From an uncultured Eubacteriales bacterium (lineage in GTDB: Bacteria > Bacillota > Clostridia > Oscillospirales > CAG-272), in assembly GCA_934477985.1 (NCBI GenBank), contig CAKSOR010000168.1, forward strand, positions 1-6,270: a stretch of 6,270 bases of DNA, written 5' to 3'. Under the pieces are notes generated by a model. The model was not told the DNA's origin, ran no database searches, and saw nothing but the letters and a program-made list of their open reading frames with translations. Position 1 is the stretch's first letter, and each line of letters opens with the position of its first letter. Shown here piece by piece: positions 4,639 through 6,270 of the stretch. Made by a program: the position numbers and the translations under genes.

Positions 4639-5412
4639 AAATCTATTCGTCCGGCAGAGCCGGAGCTCCGGTGATACTCCTGCTCCCCGGCACTTTCTGC
4701 CATTGGAAGAGCAATTTCGAAAACGTCATTCCGCTGCTTGGGACCGACCTGCATGTCCTCTGCGTGAGCTATGACGGCTTTGACGAGACCGAGGAAACCG
4801 AGTTCCCGACGATGCTTGAGGAGACGGCGAAGATCGAGGACTACCTCATCGAAAACTTCGATGGGCATATCCGCGCGGCTTACGGATGCTCGCTCGGCGG
4901 ATCGTTTGTCGGTCTGCTTGTTTCGAGACAGCGGGTGCATATCGACTACGCGATACTCGGGAGCTCCGACCTTGACCAGTCGTCGGCGCTTCCGGCGAAG
5001 CTGATGACGAAGCTCGCGATGCCGCTCTTCTATCCGCTTGTGCGCGACGGAAAATTCGGCGCGAGGTTTCTTCAGAAGCGCCTTGACAAGCGCATGGCTG
5101 AGATGCCCGAATACGCCGGGGCGTTCATGAGAATGTTCGGCGGGGCGCGCCCGTATGTCACGAAAAGAAGCTGCGAGAACCAGTTTTGCTCCGATCTTGT
5201 GACGCCGCTGCCCGACAGGATCGACGTTCCGGGCACTGAGGTGCATATCTTCTACGCATTGAAGATGGGCGGAAAATACCGCGCGCTATGAACGGCACTT
5301 CGCGCACCCGGTCATTCATGCGCAGAATCTTCAACACGAGGAGCTGCTCGCCTGTCGTCCGCGAGAGTGGGCGCGGCTCGTCAAGAGCATCGCGATGGAA
5401 GGCGTCGCGTGA
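4635..5412 (+). pseudogene. Alpha/beta hydrolase, frameshifted near its C-terminus
   Basis: The intact frame runs from ATG 4635 to TGA 5289-5291 (218 residues). It carries an alpha/beta-hydrolase core: strand and oxyanion loop VILLLPGTFCHW (13-24) and the nucleophile elbow GCSLGG with S86. The frame ends at MGGKYRAL, but the next frame continues at once as YERHFAHPVIHAQNLQHEELL and stays open to TGA 5410-5412. Adding two bases in the run CGCGCGC (5280-5286) would give YRARYERHF and a protein of about 259 residues, normal for the family. The downstream part contains HEELL, a good candidate for the catalytic histidine, so the truncated product should be inactive as a hydrolase. The cause may be a dinucleotide slippage mutation, a sequencing or assembly error, or less likely a switch. 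Ribosomal frameshifting is not supported. It is coupled by ATGA to the MBL gene and 28 bases precede the next ATG. The substrate is unknown. Confidence 0.82.
5280..5286 (+). repeat. Short CG dinucleotide run at the frameshift point
   Basis: The run CGCGCGC lies exactly where the hydrolase changes frame. One more CG unit restores the natural C-terminus. Short dinucleotide runs lose or gain a unit by slippage, and are also a place where consensus errors can arise. Confidence 0.6.
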
Positions 5413-5440
5413 AGCAGGATTGGATAATGAGGAGGATTTT

Positions 5441-6270
5441 ATGAGGATACTTGTATTCGGAGCGGGAGTGCTCGGCTGCAATTTGGCGAACGATCTCTTC
5501 CGCGCGAAAAAGGATGTCACGCTGCTCGCCAGAGGAAAATGGGCGGACGAGATAAAGAAAAACGGACTTCGGATAAAGAACGCTCTGTCCTTCGGGACTT
5601 CGACGAGCCGCGTTCCGGTCGTGACCGAACTCTTGCCGGACGACAGATATGACGTTATATTTGTAGTGGCGCGCTATACGCAGCTCGATCCGATAATTGA
5701 GACACTGAAAGCGAACAGCTCGGAGAATATCGTTTTCGTCGGAAACAACGTGAAAACGAAGTACTGTGAGTCGCTTCTGCCCGGTAAGAACGTGATGTTC
5801 GCCTTCGCGCTCTCCGCGGGTCACCGCGAGCCTGACCGCGTCGTGTCAGTTGACCTCAGAAAGATCACGATAGGTCAGTGCGGCGAGAGAGCGAACGAAT
5901 CGTTCATCCGGGAGATATTCGACGGAGCCGGCTATAAAGTGAAATACGAGCCGGACATGGAGGATTATCTGCTCTGTCACGCGGCGTTTGTCATCCCGGC
6001 GGCTTTCGCGTGCTACCACACCGACGGCGACCTCAGAAAGCTGAAGGGCGACACCAATTACCTGAACCGGGTGATCGACGCGAACATCGAGGGCTACCGG
6101 GCGATAAGGAACTCCGGACGGAAGATCCTTCCGGATGGCGACGCAGATTTCGAGAGCGAAAAGTACCGGAAGACCTGCCTTAAGTTCTTTAAATTAAGGC
6201 AATACCGCATAATTCTAAGTGCGCAGATGCGCCAGCGAATTTTTCGTCAGACTAAACAAAAATTCGCAGG
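5441..6270 (+). CDS. Ketopantoate reductase-like (ApbA/PanE family) oxidoreductase, 3' end altered and beyond window
   Basis: The frame from ATG 5441 is open to the window edge (276 codons) and has GAGGAGG at 5429-5435 with 5-base spacing. The N-terminus MRILVFGAGVLGC has the Rossmann GxGxxG (G7, G9, G12), followed by VTLLARGKW (27-34), where Arg31 fits NADP+ preference, and GLRIKN (42-47), as in ApbA/PanE proteins. FVGNN (99-103) matches the loop before the active site. The helical C-terminal domain follows (residues 150-250), but the position where PanE enzymes have a catalytic Lys reads DYLLCHAAFVIPAAFACY (175-192) with no Lys. A true ketopantoate reductase in CoA synthesis is therefore unlikely, and a related dehydrogenase is more probable. 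From about residue 252 the sequence (LRQYRIILSAQMRQRIF) loses family character and coincides with strong inverted repeats, suggesting an interrupted gene. I estimate that a normal protein would need some tens more residues. Confidence 0.8.
   Translation, partial: MRILVFGAGVLGCNLANDLFRAKKDVTLLARGKWADEIKKNGLRIKNALSFGTSTSRVPVVTELLPDDRYDVIFVVARYTQLDPIIETLKANSSENIVFVGNNVKTKYCESLLPGKNVMFAFALSAGHREPDRVVSVDLRKITIGQCGERANESFIREIFDGAGYKVKYEPDMEDYLLCHAAFVIPAAFACYHTDGDLRKLKGDTNYLNRVIDANIEGYRAIRNSGRKILPDGDADFESEKYRKTCLKFFKLRQYRIILSAQMRQRIFRQTKQKFA
6176..6270. repeat. Cluster of inverted repeats interrupting the oxidoreductase gene; possible mobile or dispersed repeat
   Basis: Three inverted repeats lie in 95 bases. 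TGCCTTAA (6176-6183) pairs with TTAAGGCA (6194-6201), GCGCA (6221-6225) with TGCGC (6228-6232), and GCGAATTTTT (6235-6244) perfectly with AAAAATTCGC (6258-6267) around a 13-nt loop. The last pair extends past an A-A mismatch with CC (6232-6233) and GG (6269-6270) to the window edge. Base composition turns AT-rich compared with the gene before it. This fits the end of a MITE-like or dispersed repeat inserted near TTAA at 6194, or a hairpin terminator just beyond a shortened gene. Confidence 0.5.

Noticed and set aside
5280..5292. Programmed ribosomal frameshift at CTA TGA, similar to the prfB CTT TGA site
   Set aside because: There is no Shine-Dalgarno-like stimulator just upstream, and a +1 slip would give a different junction from the natural-looking YRARYERH obtained by adding one CG unit. 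A mutation or sequence error is simpler.
4611..5824. Minus strand frames at 4611-5246 and 5381-5824
   Set aside because: They lie opposite the alpha/beta hydrolase and the PanE-like gene, which have recognisable motifs; no independent support.

Overview
The window looks like chromosomal DNA from a GC-rich member of the Clostridia (Firmicutes), probably a gut commensal lineage. The signs are strong GGAGG-type ribosome binding sites, ATGA start/stop overlaps, a consensus SigA-type promoter, frequent ATA and AGG codons despite high GC, and protein families common in that group (MepA-like MATE exporter, 28-residue repeat protein, MBL hydrolase with an HxDxDH motif). This placement is inference; no rRNA or marker gene is present. 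All recognisable genes are on the + strand.

Layout. Bases 1-311 are the 3' end of a protein built from 28-residue repeats, closed by a clear intrinsic terminator (323-352). An extended -10 promoter then drives a complete MATE-family efflux gene (447-1853). The MATE stop codon overlaps a well-placed start (ATGA) for an ORF of only 12 codons, which looks like the stump of a lost downstream gene. The 423-base gap 1854-2276 holds an imperfect terminator-like inverted repeat (1931-1984), a promoter matching consensus at -35, spacer and extended -10 (1997-2025), and a structured leader of about 245 nt. An imperfect inverted-repeat pair (1883-1900 and 2069-2087) brackets the terminator and promoter.

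The promoter precedes a co-directional cluster: an LCM/PPM1-type methyltransferase (2277-3068), a second class I methyltransferase starting on the next base (3069-3674), an 82-base gap with two inverted repeats, an MBL-fold hydrolase (3757-4638), an alpha/beta hydrolase joined by ATGA overlap (4635 onward), and an ApbA/PanE-like oxidoreductase (5441 to window end). Together these suggest modification or detoxification of small molecules, with a drug/metabolite exporter just upstream. The substrate cannot be read from sequence.

Two genes look damaged. The alpha/beta hydrolase is shifted out of frame in a short CG run at 5280-5286; the next frame carries a natural C-terminal continuation with the likely catalytic histidine, ending at 5412. 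The ApbA/PanE-like gene loses family character near 6194, where the sequence becomes a series of inverted repeats that run off the window, as expected if a dispersed repeat or small mobile element has inserted.

The best candidates for something undescribed are the repeat-like 3' end, the bracketed promoter-terminator segment at 1883-2087, and the tandem inverted repeats at 3672-3735.
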